From Smittium mucronatum (lineage: Eukaryota > Kickxellomycota > Harpellomycetes > Harpellales > Legeriomycetaceae): a stretch of 13,718 nt of DNA. Below, piece by piece: positions 1 through 8,455 of this stretch. A program made the position numbers and the translations under genes. The stretch is taken from the NCBI GenBank assembly GCA_001953115.1, contig LSSL01001663.1:5692-19409 (forward strand), in the 5' to 3' direction. The notes below the pieces were generated by a model that had not been told where the DNA came from, did not search any database, and saw nothing but the letters and a program-made list of their open reading frames with translations. How positions within the stretch are numbered: position 1 is the first letter of the stretch; each line of letters starts with the position of its first letter.

Positions 1-30
1 TTTTTTTTTTTTTTTTCCCTAAAAAAAAAA
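1..30. repeat. T16-CCCT-A10 homopolymer inverted pair
   Basis: A run of 16 T is followed by CCCT and then 10 A, so positions 7-16 and 21-30 can pair as a perfect 10-bp stem with a 4-base loop. It sits at the window edge, so the T run may extend further. It is low-complexity sequence with no assigned function. On the minus strand it reads as a T-rich tract ending in TAGGG, which could act as a splice acceptor, but no exon body is visible beyond it. Confidence 0.8.
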
Positions 31-159
31 TAATAAAGTCAGATTTAAATTTTTACTGCTACGAATTTTGAGATAGTTCATCTACTTTTACAAATATATA
101 CATATATAACAAATAGCAGATCCGGAATTGCGATAAATTTTTTTTAAATTCTCGTGTGA

Positions 160-227
160 TTAACTTTTTGGGTATATTTGGTATTTATCACGATTTCTGT
201 TAAATCCAACAACGATTCTAATCTGCT
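160..227 (-). CDS. candidate terminal exon, unknown protein
   Basis: Read on the minus strand, a T-rich tract of ten T, CTTTT, AAATTTTTGCTTG and then TAG makes a good splice acceptor with its AG at 229-228. With one incoming base supplied by an upstream exon, the frame reads CAG ATT AGA ATC and so on, giving QIRIVVGFNRNRDKYQIYP, then KS and TAA at 160-162. A second frame from the same acceptor is also open to a TAA, so the phase is not settled. The stretch from 121 to 240 has about 30% G+C against roughly 20% nearby. No family was recognised. It lies downstream of the other minus-strand islands and could be the last exon of the same transcript. It could also be chance, since the frame is only about 22 codons. 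Confidence 0.25.
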
Positions 228-328
228 CTACAAGCAAAAATTTAAAAGAAAAAAAAAATCAATTGAAATGAATTATACCTCCCTTTTCTCCCAAAAAATC
301 GATATATAAATGATCTGGATTTTTGTTT

Positions 329-400
329 TCAACAAGACGGTTTCAATCTATATAAATAGTCTAATATCTCTGCTATCCAATCCACACCTTCAAAATCCAT
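329..400 (-). CDS. short ATG frame in a higher-G+C patch, possible exon
   Basis: This minus-strand frame starts with ATG at 400 and ends with TGA at 329-331: 23 residues beginning MDFEGVDWIAEILDYLYR and ending in cysteine. Positions 361-400 are 15/40 G+C, clearly above the neighbouring lines. It follows the GTGAGT donor at 426 by only 26 bases. If it belongs to the same transcript as the exon at 427-482, it would therefore lie inside the intron or need a very short intron of about 39 bases. A peptide this short can arise by chance. No domain was recognised. Confidence 0.15.
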   Translation of the reverse strand: MDFEGVDWIAEILDYLYRLKPSC

Positions 401-426
401 GAATAAAATATAAATAAAAAACTCAC

Positions 427-482
427 CCTATATGTCCTTTTCCCTCTTCAAGGGCAACTTTATCTGGTAAGATTTTTGATGT
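427..482 (-). CDS. candidate internal exon with AG and GTGAGT borders
   Basis: On the minus strand, TTTATCCAG is followed by 56 bases and then the canonical donor GTGAGT (ATAGG|GTGAGT, GT at 426-425). Only one frame is open: ACA TCA AAA ATC and on, giving TSKILPDKVALEEGKGHI and two bases of a glycine codon. It enters in phase 0 and leaves with two bases. The island is about 38% G+C, while 483-540 is about 18%. The reading frame is the same as that of the island at 552-674 upstream, with two in-frame TAA codons (552-554 and 513-515) between them. The protein family is not recognised. A competing plus-strand reading of this patch is listed among the rejected items. Confidence 0.35.
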
Positions 483-551
483 CTGGATAAATATATTATT
501 TTCCTCTTGTTTTTATATACAATGAAAAATATTTTCATAATATCGTCTTTC

Positions 552-674
552 TTAGCAAGTGATTAAAGGAACTTGCTTGAAATCGTCCCCATCAATGTTA
601 GCTTTAGTGCAGGGTGCTCTATAAAAATCCCTGTTTTTTAGGATCGCTTTTTTAATGTAGATCGGAAAGTCTGT
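552..674 (-). CDS. candidate terminal exon, 40 codons, unknown protein
   Basis: The minus strand reads ACTTTTATGTTTTTTCAG and then 40 sense codons from ACA to TGC, followed by TAA at 552-554. The tract ending in CAG is a strong acceptor, with its AG at 676-675. The peptide begins TDFPIYIKKAILKNRDFYR and ends DGDDFKQVPLITC. Composition supports an exon: about 47 of 123 bases are G or C, against about 18% in the 60 bases on either side. The other two frames entering from this acceptor stop within 12 codons. An in-frame ATG sits at 686 inside the T-rich tract, so an unspliced start is possible but would include the tract. Two in-frame TAA codons separate this frame from the 427-482 island. Family not recognised. 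Confidence 0.4.
   Translation of the reverse strand, partial: TDFPIYIKKAILKNRDFYRAPCTKANIDGDDFKQVPLITC
554..577. other. inverted repeat, 7-bp arms, at the end of the exon-like island
   Basis: AGCAAGT at 554-560 and ACTTGCT at 571-577 form a perfect 7-bp stem with a 10-base loop. It overlaps the last codons before TAA on the minus strand. In A+T-rich DNA a stem this short may be chance, although these arms are not pure A and T. Confidence 0.4.
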
Positions 675-874
675 CTGAAAAAACATAAAAGTTCATACAT
701 TTAAACTTTTATTTGACTAATTTTCTCATAAATCCAAATTTAATGCAATTTTCTTAATATTATGCCATACTCTCATAAATAGATAATAAAATGCATTGAA
801 ACCAATCTTCATTTGGATTTTAAATGTTTTTACATCATTCTACCATTTCAAATCTAATAATAAAAAACCAATGA

Positions 875-944
875 TCAAGATGCTTCCGAATTTAAATTGC
901 ACAGTATATCTACTAAAGCATCATACGATGCAAACTTGGCAGAA
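875..944 (-). CDS. candidate exon ending in TGA, unknown protein
   Basis: On the minus strand, TTTGATTAATCCTAG gives a possible acceptor (AG at 946-945) after a run of nine T. From there only one frame stays open: TCT GCC AAG TTT and so on, giving SAKFASYDALVDILCNLN, then SEAS and TGA at 875-877. Positions 881-950 are about 37% G+C (26/70), against about 14 to 20% in the 50 bases on each side. The same frame continues open upstream to 1084 if TAA is not counted as a stop. An internal GTAGAT at the TTA|GTA codon boundary could act as a donor and would join in phase 0 to the 552-674 island; this is an inference. Family not recognised. Confidence 0.3.
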
Positions 945-1414
945 CTAGGATTAATCAAATATTTTGTTTTGATAAAAAAAAATAATCCAGTATTTAAAGT
1001 ACATTAAAAAATCTCAATCTTTTTTAATTACACATCTTTTTTAGGATTTAAACTAATCTGGTGATTACGTATATATATATAATATCAGCTAATCCCAGTA
1101 TATATATAGATGCTTTTTAATCGTTTCAAGTCTATTATTACAATTTTTTTAAACAAAAAAAATAATCAACTAATAGTATAATATACAGCTATTTAGCTTT
1201 ACCCGTTTTATTTTTTTTACACAAAATTCGAATAGTTTGCTATTTTAGATCATAAGTTCATGTTTGTTTTTTTTTTTGTGAATATCTTTGAAAGTAAATA
1301 AAGTGTTTGTGGATGTATCATTTGATTTAACTGAAACCTAAAAAAATATACTTTTTACTGTGAAACTTTATTAAACTGACTTTTTTACAGCCATTTCTAG
1401 TTCAGTTATGTGAC

Positions 1415-1430
1415 TTTTTTTTTTTTTTTT
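1415..1430. repeat. T16 homopolymer
   Basis: Sixteen consecutive T. On the plus strand it is followed by CATAAG, so it could be the pyrimidine tract of an acceptor at 1436, but only about 16 bases separate that site from the GTGAGA donor-like motif. No function is assigned. Confidence 0.9.
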
Positions 1431-1554
1431 CATAAGACAAAAGCTCATTTTGGTGAGATTCTATCCATCTATTGAAAAAAATCTACATCTAAAAAGGATG
1501 GAATTCATCTAGGGGGATTTTATACAAGCATAAAATTTAAATAATTAAATGGTC

Positions 1555-1569
1555 AAAAAAAAAAAAAAA
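1555..1569. repeat. A15 homopolymer
   Basis: Fifteen consecutive A inside a non-coding stretch. It could be the tail of a decayed retroposon on the plus strand, but no element body or target-site duplication was identified. Confidence 0.9.
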
Positions 1570-1860
1570 GAGCTTTCATACCGCATAAACTTTAAATTGT
1601 TAAAGAAAATTTCTTTTATTTTCAGGAATACATAGTAATATACATTAAATTTTTTATTATTAAAAAATCGTAAAAGCAGGAGTATATGTTTGTATTGGTT
1701 ATTGATAATATTTAATCTAATAGACCAGGAAAAAAATTATACTAATAATTCAAAATTTTAGTTTTTTTTAGTTTGATGTAAATCAGAATTTATTATATTT
1801 TTCTGACTATGATAAAATAGATAAAAAAAAAAAGAAAACTTCAAATTAAAAACGGCAAAT

Positions 1861-1875
1861 TTATTATTATTATTA
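1861..1875. repeat. (TTA)5 trinucleotide microsatellite
   Basis: Five perfect TTA units followed by TT. A simple repeat in non-coding sequence. Confidence 0.85.
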
Positions 1876-2430
1876 TTTATGGTAATTTATGATAATACTA
1901 TCAATGAAAGTGAAAATATATGTTAAATAATTTTTTTAATTTTTTTTTTTCACGTATAAATTTTCTAACTTGAATAAATAAATATCAATAGGCTAGTTTT
2001 CAAAATAAAAAATTATGTTAAATTATTATTTAATCAATTTTTAAGTTAAACTTGTGAACTTTATCAAATTATTGAAAAGATGCAAAAAAATCTACTATTT
2101 GAATGCAAATTATATCACTTCTAAAGAAATTAAAAATGATTATTTGCTTAAACAATCCTTAAATCATTTATTCAACAACAAATTTTAAATAGGAGTCCAT
2201 AAAGCTGTAAAATATAAAAGTTGGTTTTCAGGAACCTTAAACTATGAATAAAATTAGGAAAATATTCTCTACCATCATTAGAATGAAAAAAATATCAAAA
2301 TAAAAATAAAAAACGTCCTCTAATGAGCCCTAAAAACATCAGGAAGTTTATTATAAAGCTTCAGTCACTTTTAATAAATGGATTTACAAGCACTGAATAG
2401 ATAAAAAAGACTTTCAAAATAACATTAAAT

Positions 2431-2432
<2 letters not shown>

Positions 2433-2464
<32 letters not shown>
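2433..2464. repeat. (AT)16 dinucleotide microsatellite
   Basis: Thirty-two perfect bases of alternating A and T, flanked by CA on the left and GTCATT on the right. It is a self-complementary simple repeat, likely to vary in length between individuals. This is the cleanest repeat in the window and is typical of eukaryotic intergenic or intronic DNA. Confidence 0.97.
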
Positions 2465-2467
<3 letters not shown>

Positions 2468-3803
2468 ATTTTAATTATATTATAAATACAAAGCATGTGA
2501 CAAGTAAAAATCATTTTACATGTATATTTATGTTTTTTTTTTTGGATTTTTTTATTTATTACGAGATTTTTAAGTCAATTTATTAAGATGTTTCAAGAAA
2601 GAGAAATGTTTTTTTATAATGCTCATAACACCTCTTTTTTCTTGTAAAATCAAGTATTTATATGAAATTAAACCTTATTTTGATCTCAAATAGCCTTTGT
2701 ACAGAAAATATTATTTCTGGATACAAAATAATAGATATATAGCTTCACATATCCAAAAAAAGTACACAAATTCACGAAAAGCTTTAAATAAACTATTTTT
2801 TAAATATAATGTAAACTCTGTTGGTTATTAAATGTATTATTTGAAATGTATTCTTAGAAAATATATACATCATATTTTGAGAAATTGGGTTATTATAGAA
2901 TTTCTATTCATAACAATAATAATCCTTAAAAAAAAATATAAAGCGTTTTGTAAATAAAAAGAATTTTCAATAAAATTTTGTGATCCCCTCTACTAGAAAA
3001 AATCAAATTCTAAAAATTCTAAAAAAAATTAAAAACATACATATTCAAAATTGATAATAATTTTTTAAAAACGCTCGTATATTTGAAGAAAACAAATAAA
3101 ATGGATAAAAAATTATTATTTGTCAGAATTTTCTACAAAAATATAGATTTAAATAAAGGTATTTCTACCTATCTGCCTATCAGAATATAAATTATGTAAT
3201 TAATACCAAATTTTACTCCGAATCAGAAAAAAAAAGAGTGTAATCTAAATAAAATTAAGAACATAAGTATAAATATTATGGTACTGTGGATCTTTGTAAG
3301 TATAAAATTTGCACTGGTTTATTTGGTGCTTATGTATTAATTTTAATATATATATTACACCGATTTATTAAGCGATCAATGGCTATTAGACATGAGAGTT
3401 AATTTTAGAAAATATTAAATATTTACAAAAAAAAGTTCTAAAACCAAAAAATTAATATTATGAGTGGTCATATATATAATTTAAAGCCATTGGAAAACAT
3501 ATAAAGTAAAATAAATAGATTTTTACATAAAAGTACATTGCTTTAATCACATGACTGATTATTAGTTCATCTCTATAAATTGGATCATATTTATGGCGGT
3601 GATTATCAAAAAAAATGATAAAAATTTAATATTGAAATAATTAAATTTTCACAATTATACGTACACGCACAATTAATGAAAGTAAATAAATTAATTCACA
3701 GAAGGGCTCAAAATAGGAAAAAAAATTATTGAGAGTAATGCAATCAGGAAAAACAAAATTATACTCTTTGAAAAATATATCTATGAAAATGTTTTTTGAG
3801 TGA

Positions 3804-3814
3804 GGGGGGGGGGG
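3804..3814. repeat. G11 homopolymer
   Basis: Eleven consecutive G, preceded by GTGA, in surroundings of about 20% G+C. Read on the other strand it produces a proline run. Poly-G of this length is rare by chance in such a background, so it probably arose by slippage or marks the edge of an old insertion. Confidence 0.95.
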
Positions 3815-4227
3815 AAATGTGGAGAGAAAATTCACATTACTTTATTAGATATTTATGTTTTCAAATACTAGTTTATTATTTCCTAAAACACTTAATTTTT
3901 TTATTTTGGACGAGAAAATGATGTTATTTAATCCCAGAGATTCGTTAACTAAAGAGTTTGGATAATTTTATTTTTAAAAATATTTTCATGGGAATAAATT
4001 CAAGTTTTATCTAATGGATTTATTAATAAAATTCTGAAATTTTCTAATTGTGAAGTGCAAAATGAAAGTTTTATTGGAGAAATGATCTTTTTTATCATAC
4101 GAACTAGTTAAATTTCACAAATAAAGTGTAAGATTAAAATGAAGAAATAAAAAAATTACATTGAATAAAAATCAAAATGACGATTTGTTAAAATTTTAAT
4201 TTAGTTTTTATCATCAATTTGACTTAT

Positions 4228-4306
4228 ATACACACTGATAACGTAGTAGGACATATTTTTGGCAGTTTAAGTATATAAATGTAAACTAAAATCCTACTCG
4301 GTGTAT
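4228..4306. other. nested imperfect hairpin, about 79 bases
   Basis: Three pairs of arms nest in order: ATACAC (4228-4233) with GTGTAT (4301-4306); AGTAGGA (4245-4251) with TCCTACT (4292-4298); and AGTTTA (4264-4269) with TAAACT (4282-4287). The reverse complement of the right half is ATACAC-CG-AGTAGGA-TTTT-AGTTTA. The left half matches it apart from insertions of about nine and eight bases. This could be a folded RNA, such as a precursor-like hairpin, or the decayed core of a small inverted-repeat transposon. No protein frame overlaps it. Confidence 0.45.
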
Positions 4307-5048
4307 AAGGTGTAATAGAAGCTTAATTTTGAAACATAAATGTATTTAAATTTTTGGTATTTGTTACAAAAGTGGAAAATCCGAATAAATACACCTTTTA
4401 CAAAATATATAGTTTATTTGTAAGATAATGATTTTTTTTAGCCCATAACTTATAAAAATTTTAATTTTTAATTTTTTTTTACATAATTGAAAATAATATT
4501 TTTTTAAGTCGCTAATAGGAGTTTTTAAATTTTTAGTTAATATTTTGAGCATTAGTCCCGTTTATGCATGTTTTAAAAATAATTAATATTTTTATTCTTC
4601 GAAAGATTTTAGATTCCAGTGCATCAAGTGATTAAGATGAAAAAATTTTCTGTAAAAGATATTTGTATTTTTAATGATTTTTAATATTCATTTATTTGCA
4701 TTATTTATTTTAATAATAGAATTGTATGAGTATATAGCTTTATATATTTTTTATAATAATTAAAATTATTGGCTGAAATAGAGTCGGAATGACTTGGAAA
4801 TATAAAAAAGATATATTTTTTTCACCCGATAAGATTTTATAGTACCTAATTTTGTATAAATATTATTTTATTTCACAGATAAAAATACATGTATTCCGAT
4901 CTTGCCTTTGAAAATCGATATTATTATTTGGGTTGACGTTTTTTTTTAAATATTACGTTTTTTATTAAACCCCTATAATAAAATAAAAGGAAAATTATGG
5001 ATGTTCAGTTTTGATTTTTTTGGTGGATAATAGTAATAAATTGGATTT

Positions 5049-5080
5049 AAAACATTAAAAAATTAAAACATTAAAACATT
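5049..5080. repeat. (AAAACATT)4 tandem repeat
   Basis: Four tandem 8-base units, AAAACATT, with one C-to-A change in the second unit. The array ends at AATAATTC. It is a short minisatellite-like array with no visible gene around it. Confidence 0.9.
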
Positions 5081-5734
5081 AATAATTCTAATTACTTTAT
5101 AAAAATAATAACCACCAATTCATAAAATTTATGGACTATTCCGCTTTTTTATGATAATAAATTGATATAAAACTCCGTTTTAGATCTTAAAAAATTGGTA
5201 GATAGTACTAAAATAAAACCTGTGTAGGAAAATAATTTTAAATTTTCATTACATTGTAAAATTAATGGCCATTTGAAATAGAGTGGGAAATCTAAAAAAT
5301 TTTAATAGAAAATTTTTTTCTCTTTTGTGGGTTTTGGTTTCATTTTTTGGCATAAAATTAAGAGTATAAAAGCTTTTAGTTTTAAATTTTTAATCTTTTG
5401 GAGGTTTTTTTCGTTTAGAATATCAAAAAAATACACACCATCGTTACACATTGTAGACTAAATAATAATCAGACAATCCACTATAATTTATTTTAAAATA
5501 TCTGCTTTTATTCCTCAATTAAATATATCATTCAATTTATTGGTTGTAATTTTAACTAGCTTTGAGAAAATATCTAATCTTTTAATTATAATACTCGGGG
5601 GATACAGGATAATAAGAAAAAAAACTCTAATGAAAAAACATTATTCATTTTTAAGCACTTATGTGGGTATAAATGTTATATAAAATAATATTTGTCCATA
5701 AAAACTACCCATAAATTTTTTTTGTATTCTCTAG
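5081..5734. other. gene-free A+T-rich stretch
   Basis: No gene could be supported here. The motif GAAATAGAGT followed by GGAA occurs near 5275-5290 and, as GAAATAGAGTCGGAA, near 4776-4790. The similarity fades within a few bases, so a dispersed repeat is only a suspicion. Confidence 0.5.
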
Positions 5735-5779
5735 GTGACAACAGATTCCTTCGGCAAATTATTATTATGATAGTCTTTG
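5735..5779 (+). CDS. candidate 45-base internal exon
   Basis: On the plus strand, TTTTTTTTGTATTCTCTAG is a textbook acceptor (AG at 5733-5734), and 45 bases later CTTTG|GTAAGT is a textbook donor (GT at 5780-5781). One frame is open across the interval, entering with two bases (GT) and leaving with one (G). It encodes DNRFLRQIIIMIVF. The interval is about 33% G+C, above its flanks. No partner exons of matching phase were found nearby, and no family was recognised. If real, it belongs to an intron-rich plus-strand gene with very short exons; otherwise it is a chance pairing of two strong splice motifs. Confidence 0.3.
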
Positions 5780-5781
5780 GT

Positions 5782-8374
5782 AAGTTTCATTTTGAAGATG
5801 AGATAGTTTTAAAAATTTTATTAGTAGCATTCTAAATTTTAATAAACCTATTTAGATTGAGAAATCTTATTTTTTTGGCAAAATTTTTTTTATTTAGACT
5901 AAAAAGGTGTTTTAATAATACAAAATATTAGATTTAAAGTAAATATCCAATAAAAAACTCAATAATATGAAAGAACTATCTATGTTTTTATGAAATTTTA
6001 TATTATGAGAAGAAATTATAGAATTCCATAAATTGGTATTCTTAGTATTTTATTTATCATAACCATTGATGAGGGGGGAAATAATCAGGTTTTATTATTG
6101 TTAATTATGGAAAATTAAAGAAATTTTGGTTTAAATTTGTATTATAAGGCATAAAACTAGCCTTGTTTTTGATATTATTCGCTTTAAATGGATTTTTATT
6201 AATTAAGTATAACCAATAACAGTATTTTATAGCTTTTAAATATTTTTAGAATATCATTTAGCAGATATATTATGTCTAGAAATCGATGGATAATTAATAT
6301 GTTTGTGATTGAAGGTATTTATCCTAACCGATATAACTATATTTGGATATATTGTTAAAAATTTATGATTTTAAGGTGATATTTTATATAATAAGTCTTG
6401 ATTATTTGAGGTTTGATTTTTGTGACTATCTGCACATCTAAAATTTCCAGGATTGTAGAAATTTTTTTAGATAAGAAGTTATTTTGAAAAAAGAGAAAAA
6501 TTATAACTTTTGAAGAGTTAAAAAATGGTTTAAAGTTATTATATGTAGCTTTTGATCGGATATCCATAATCATCGACTAGTTTTATATTTTATATCTTAA
6601 AATTAAATTTATATGCCGCTTTAAAAAAAAAGATTATCTGATAACAGAGAGGAATAGTGGAGATTTAAAATTTTCATTTATATTTATGTGAATTTCAGAA
6701 AAATATTTTATAAGGTATTTTTTAGCTGGTTTCGGAATTTTTAAAGCGCAAAGAAAAGGCTTAAGAATATAAATTTTACTTTTGTAATCGATATAAAGTC
6801 TGAAATTAGATGTATTTAAATATCTTATTTAAATTTTTTGTCTTCAATGACTTAATTTTTTTTCAAAAAATATGCCATTTCATTGAGCTATATACCAATA
6901 TTAATGGTTTTGGTGACTTCTTTCAAATAAAATTAATTATTTAATTCCTACTCAAATATTCACTCTTTGGGTCTATATAAGCTCTACAAGTTCATTTAAT
7001 GACTTTTCTCCTCATAATTTTTTTTGAGCTTTACCGATTTATTTTAGTTCAGTATAAGCTAAAAATATACCATTAATTCTTTTAATTTTAATTTTATACG
7101 AATTTGAATAATTTTTTTATAAAAACCTCTATTATGTTTTAATGGCGATGATGTTACACCCAGCGCATAATCATCTTATATAGATATTAATTTTGCTTAA
7201 ATGTATTGTTATTTTTCATTTTTTTATGTTTTCTCGATTGACTTCATTAAAAACTAAATTTTTAATTCTTTTCTAACCACAAACTCGCTTTAGGATGAAA
7301 CAGAATTTCAATAAAACTTTTATTTATTTATTTTTATAAAAATAGAAATTAGTGTAACCAAAAAAATCTCAGAATATTTAGAGCTTTATAAATAAATTTT
7401 AATATCTAATAATCAATATCGAAATATTTTAAAAATGAAAAACAAGCTTAATTTCAAAAGTTTTTTCTTTCCGAAAGGATAATTGTTTTATTGAATTGGG
7501 ATTGTTTTTCTAATCATTATTATGATTGTGTCTCAATTAATTCAAATTAAATAAAATGAAAAAATAAAAAAATTATAGATAATAAGGGGTATTAATTTGT
7601 ATATTTTTTATTTCATAAAATTTAGTTTAAAATTTTTTTTGCGTTTAATTACATTAATATTAGAGTTAATTACGCATATTAAGAAATTACTTTTTGAAAA
7701 ATCCAAGCTCAATTTTAAAAACCAATTATTGATTTTATTTTCAAAAAAATTAAACCGATTTTCATATTCTATCAAAATAGAATTACATCTGCGAGAACAT
7801 CCTTTTTTTCGACGGAGCTGGTTTTTTATAAGTACATGAATCTTAAAAACCAATACCATTTTCTATCTCTAAAGTTAATCTCAGCCAATCACAGTAATCT
7901 GAGGATTTTATAGAGAAGTAATTAAATCAATTACTATTTTTTGATAATTTTTGCTTTTTAAAGTATAAATTTCGGGGATTTTTTTTATAATTTAAATAAC
8001 TTATTTATAACTTATATTTAATATAAAATTGAAATATTTTAATTAAATCTTAACTGTATGTTATAGAGGTAATTTTTTTGTCTTTATTTTATGTGTGTAT
8101 GTGTGTTTAGATAAATATACAGATTCTAAATATATTGAACATAGAGATAGAATATCTTCCTGCAATAATTCAACGTAATATAAATATATAGTAATTTTGA
8201 TCGAATAATTTTAATTTCTGCTGCAGTACCTATATGATTAATATCTGGATTTTTTTTTGGAATAGCATAGCAGATCATTTTAATATTAAAGGGAGGAATT
8301 ACGAAGAATAGAAACGAAAAATAAATTACCTGTAATTATTATTATTAAAATAAGCCATAATATAGTAATAATTT
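5782..8374. other. gene-free A+T-rich stretch
   Basis: Nothing here could be supported as a gene. There is a small G+C-richer patch at 7141-7170. An 80-odd codon open stretch exists on both strands at 7597-7859, but it has no ATG start and no compositional contrast. No tRNA-like box B or box A pair was seen on either strand. Confidence 0.55.
6657..6678 (+). repeat. 22-base motif, copy 1 of 2
   Basis: GTGGAGATT followed by T and AAAATTTTCATT. It matches 21 of 22 bases of positions 10193-10214, where the single difference is C in place of T. Both copies are preceded within about 15 bases by AGAGG. They could be remnants of a dispersed repeat, but in a genome this A+T-rich a match of this size may be chance. 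Confidence 0.35.
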
Positions 8375-8455
8375 TCAGAGTACAAATTGATAAAAAATAT
8401 GTCTCACCCAGTTTTTTATATCCCTAAAATAAGATACGGCTTTAGCTACACTCAT
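8375..8455 (-). CDS. short ATG frame or first exon, unknown protein
   Basis: On the minus strand, ATTCTTTTTAAA precedes an ATG at 8455. The frame reads MSVAKAVSYFRDIKNWVR and continues to TGA at 8375-8377, 26 residues in all. A donor-like TGG|GTGAGAC falls after residue 16, with its GT at 8407-8406. The gene may therefore start here and splice at 8408 rather than run to the TGA. Positions 8401-8455 are about 36% G+C (20/55), against a background near 20%. No downstream exon of matching phase was identified and no family was recognised. Confidence 0.25.
   Translation of the reverse strand: MSVAKAVSYFRDIKNWVRHIFYQFVL

Larger units (their letters stand above)
1085..2432. other. gene-free A+T-rich stretch with homopolymers
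   Basis: I see no supported gene here. It holds poly-T runs of 11 bases (1267-1277) and 16 bases (1415-1430), an A15 run at 1555-1569, and (TTA)5 at 1861-1875. A plus-strand sequence TTAAACTGACTTTTTTACAG ending at 1390 looks like a branch point plus acceptor, and TTTTG|GTGAGA at about 1450 looks like a donor. The interval between them is mostly poly-T and has no convincing exon. Positions 1441-1530 are about 30% G+C. Positions 2311-2400 rise to about 33%, but no frame there is open for long. Confidence 0.6.
2465..5048. other. gene-free A+T-rich stretch
   Basis: No coding feature could be supported in this interval. Open frames are short and have the low G+C of the surroundings. It contains a G11 run at 3804-3814 and a nested hairpin at 4228-4306, listed separately. 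A 20-codon hydrophobic ATG frame at 3278-3340 (MVLWIFVSIKFALVYLVLMY) is compatible with chance. Confidence 0.6.

Noticed and set aside
446..466. Plus-strand acceptor TTCCCTCTTCAAG and donor CTG|GTAAGA around a 14-base interval
   Set aside because: The interval is too short to be a convincing exon, and the same patch is better explained by the 56-base minus-strand exon candidate with a GTGAGT donor.
3278..3340. 20-codon hydrophobic ATG frame resembling a membrane peptide
   Set aside because: Such short hydrophobic frames are common in A+T-rich DNA, and there is no supporting splice or composition signal.
3641..3835. Minus-strand open frame with a proline run
   Set aside because: The prolines come from the G11 homopolymer. 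It has a GTG rather than ATG start, background composition and no recognisable domain.
4364..4552. 62-codon minus-strand frame
   Set aside because: It has the composition of its A+T-rich surroundings, consists of lysine, isoleucine and phenylalanine strings, and has no motif.
6355..6573. 72-codon minus-strand frame
   Set aside because: No compositional contrast with the flanks and no domain. The length is expected by chance in a window of this size and composition.
7597..7859. Overlapping 80- and 83-codon frames on both strands
   Set aside because: The plus frame starts with TTG and the minus frame lacks support from composition, with local G+C near 18%. About one frame of this length is expected by chance, and a local shortage of stops opens both strands together.
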